A stretch of DNA of 8,452 bases, taken from contig JAEZIV010000257.1 in the NCBI GenBank assembly GCA_023436515.1, forward strand, positions 1 to 8,452, read 5' to 3'. The notes beneath the pieces are model-generated. The model was not told the DNA's origin. It saw nothing but the letters and a program-made list of their open reading frames with translations, and made no database searches. Position 1 is the first letter of the stretch; every line of letters begins with the position of its first letter. Shown here piece by piece: positions 7,298 to 8,452 of this stretch. Source of the DNA: Bacillota bacterium. Its GTDB lineage: Bacteria; Bacillota; Clostridia; Acetivibrionales; DSM-1351. The translations under genes were made by a program, and so were the position numbers.

Positions 7298-8452
7298 ATG
7301 TTTTTGTTAACGGCCTTCAATATGGTCATCTTAATAATTCTGATAGCTTACATTTTCTACAGACTGGTAAAAACAAAAAGTATTATAACCCTATTTTCCT
7401 TTTCACTTCAGCTTTCCGCACTGACTATTGTTTTACTCGCTCTTATAAATGGAGTAAATACAAGTAACTTGGTGGAAGTATTCTATCTTGTATGCGGAAT
7501 AGTAATCCCTTGTGGCTTTTTAACATATGACTTTCGTTCAATGATAAAGAAGGTTAAGGAAAAGGGAAGCTTTGACGGCTTTATAACAATAAGCAGCAAT
7601 AATGCTGAAAAGTATGAAAACACTGCTGAGGTTATGAAGGTCATAGTAAATGAAAGCTTTGTAAATGATACCGTCTCAGAGCTTGGTTATATGAAGGAGG
7701 AGCTGCTCAAAAGCATTAGAAGGAAGCTTGTACAGGCTGAACAGCTCTACAATGAGGGTGATTATGACGATGCCTTTGACATCTATGACAATCTTATTGA
7801 CGTTATCGGACCATCCTCAAATCTTTATTTCAATTATGCAAACCTATCCTTTCACAAGGGGAGGTACAGTGAAGCTCAAACCTATTACAGAAAGGTATTG
7901 GAGCTGAACCAGCAGTTAATCGAAAATTTGAAGAAGAAACCTCAAAGTGCCGGAAGCTCCGAAATTATATCAAATATAAAATTCAAGCAGTATCTAGTAT
8001 ATTACAATATAGGAGTTACCTATCTCAACCTTGGTAAGCTTGATTTTGCATTAGAAAACTTTGAAAAGGCACTTCAGCTTAACCCGGAGTTTAACATAGC
8101 AAAAGAAGGTATTGGAAGAATATTTACCGAGAAAGGTAATAAGCTGGAAGCAGTAAAATATTATGAAGATATTTTGGATAAGGATAGCAGCAATTATGTC
8201 ATTTCACTGCTCCTGGGCAAGCTATTCATTGAGCTGGATAAGAATGACGAGGCCGAAGAATGCTTTAGAAAATGCATTCGTTTGGCTCCCGAAAATTCTG
8301 AGGCCTATTCCGAGCTTGGTAAGCTATTGATGAGTCTTAAAAGCTATGATCAGGCTGTTAAAGTATACAAAGCCTACATAGCGATGAATGATCTTGATTT
8401 TAACGGTCATTACAACCTAGCAGGCTGTTATATGAGGTTAGGTGATTTAAGC
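7298..8452 (+). CDS. Membrane-anchored tetratricopeptide repeat (TPR) protein, 3' end cut by window
   Basis: The frame stays open from ATG 7298 to the last base, giving 385 visible residues without a stop. GGGGGTG at 7284-7290 is a strong SD site 7 bases upstream. The N-terminus has three hydrophobic segments (about 4-21, 29-50 and 57-76), followed by a basic stretch (RSMIKKVKEKG) that suggests the remainder is cytoplasmic. From about residue 139 TPR-like helix pairs follow: 139-172 (AEQLYNEGDYDDAFDIYDNL), 173-206, 231-263 (YYNIGVTYLNLGKLDFALEN, then FEKALQLNP), 264-297, 299-331 (FRKCIRLAP), 332-365 and a start at 367. TPRs are protein-binding scaffolds; the partner is unknown. Residues 207-230 interrupt the repeats with a polar insert. 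The gene follows ftsK in the same direction and might share its transcript. I cannot assign a specific function. Confidence 0.88.
   Translation, partial: MFLLTAFNMVILIILIAYIFYRLVKTKSIITLFSFSLQLSALTIVLLALINGVNTSNLVEVFYLVCGIVIPCGFLTYDFRSMIKKVKEKGSFDGFITISSNNAEKYENTAEVMKVIVNESFVNDTVSELGYMKEELLKSIRRKLVQAEQLYNEGDYDDAFDIYDNLIDVIGPSSNLYFNYANLSFHKGRYSEAQTYYRKVLELNQQLIENLKKKPQSAGSSEIISNIKFKQYLVYYNIGVTYLNLGKLDFALENFEKALQLNPEFNIAKEGIGRIFTEKGNKLEAVKYYEDILDKDSSNYVISLLLGKLFIELDKNDEAEECFRKCIRLAPENSEAYSELGKLLMSLKSYDQAVKVYKAYIAMNDLDFNGHYNLAGCYMRLGDLS

Noticed and set aside
7282..7467. Plus-strand 61-residue frame near the start of the TPR gene
   Set aside because: The frame beginning at 7298 has a strong SD site, membrane segments and TPRs and runs to the window end; this short frame is an overlapping shadow.

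Overview
The window is AT-rich bacterial DNA. Gene order, protein families, strong Shine-Dalgarno (SD) sites and frequent ATA/AGA codons point to an anaerobic, spore-forming Firmicute of the Clostridia. A relative of the Ruminiclostridium / Clostridium cluster III group is my best guess, made from general resemblance and not from a search. All convincing genes lie on the + strand.

Region 1 (1-4364) is a tightly packed cluster of the ylm/division type. It holds the last 28 codons of an unidentified gene, a single-span membrane protein resembling HlyD-type adaptors, yggS/ylmE (PLP homeostasis), sepF/ylmF (FtsZ membrane anchor), a yggT/ylmG membrane protein, ylmH (S4-domain RNA-binding protein) and divIVA (polar/septal coiled-coil scaffold). 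The order yggS-sepF-yggT-ylmH-divIVA matches the classical Gram-positive cluster downstream of ftsZ. Gaps are short, the hlyD-like gene and yggS overlap by 8 bases, and the first clear intrinsic terminator comes only after divIVA. This suggests one operon.

Region 2 (4365-4568) is the boundary: a terminator hairpin with a T-run, then a good extended -10 promoter about 60 bases before the next start.

Region 3 (4569-7136) is one large gene for an FtsK/SpoIIIE DNA translocase, with membrane segments, an acidic linker, the RecA-like motor and the C-terminal winged-helix gamma domain.

Region 4 (7137-8452) has a 161-base intergenic gap with a perfect 12-bp inverted repeat close to the next ribosome site. 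It is followed by a gene cut by the window end (385 codons visible) for a membrane-anchored TPR protein.

The division genes fit together functionally: SepF anchors and bundles FtsZ, DivIVA marks curved membrane and the pole, and the FtsK/SpoIIIE pump clears DNA from the closing septum. YggS, YggT and YlmH are long-standing neighbours with less direct links to division. I found no CRISPR array, tRNA, rRNA, insertion sequence or phage feature, and no convincing undescribed multi-gene system. The least explained items are the orphan HlyD-like protein, the hairpin at 7228-7272 and the TPR protein behind it.
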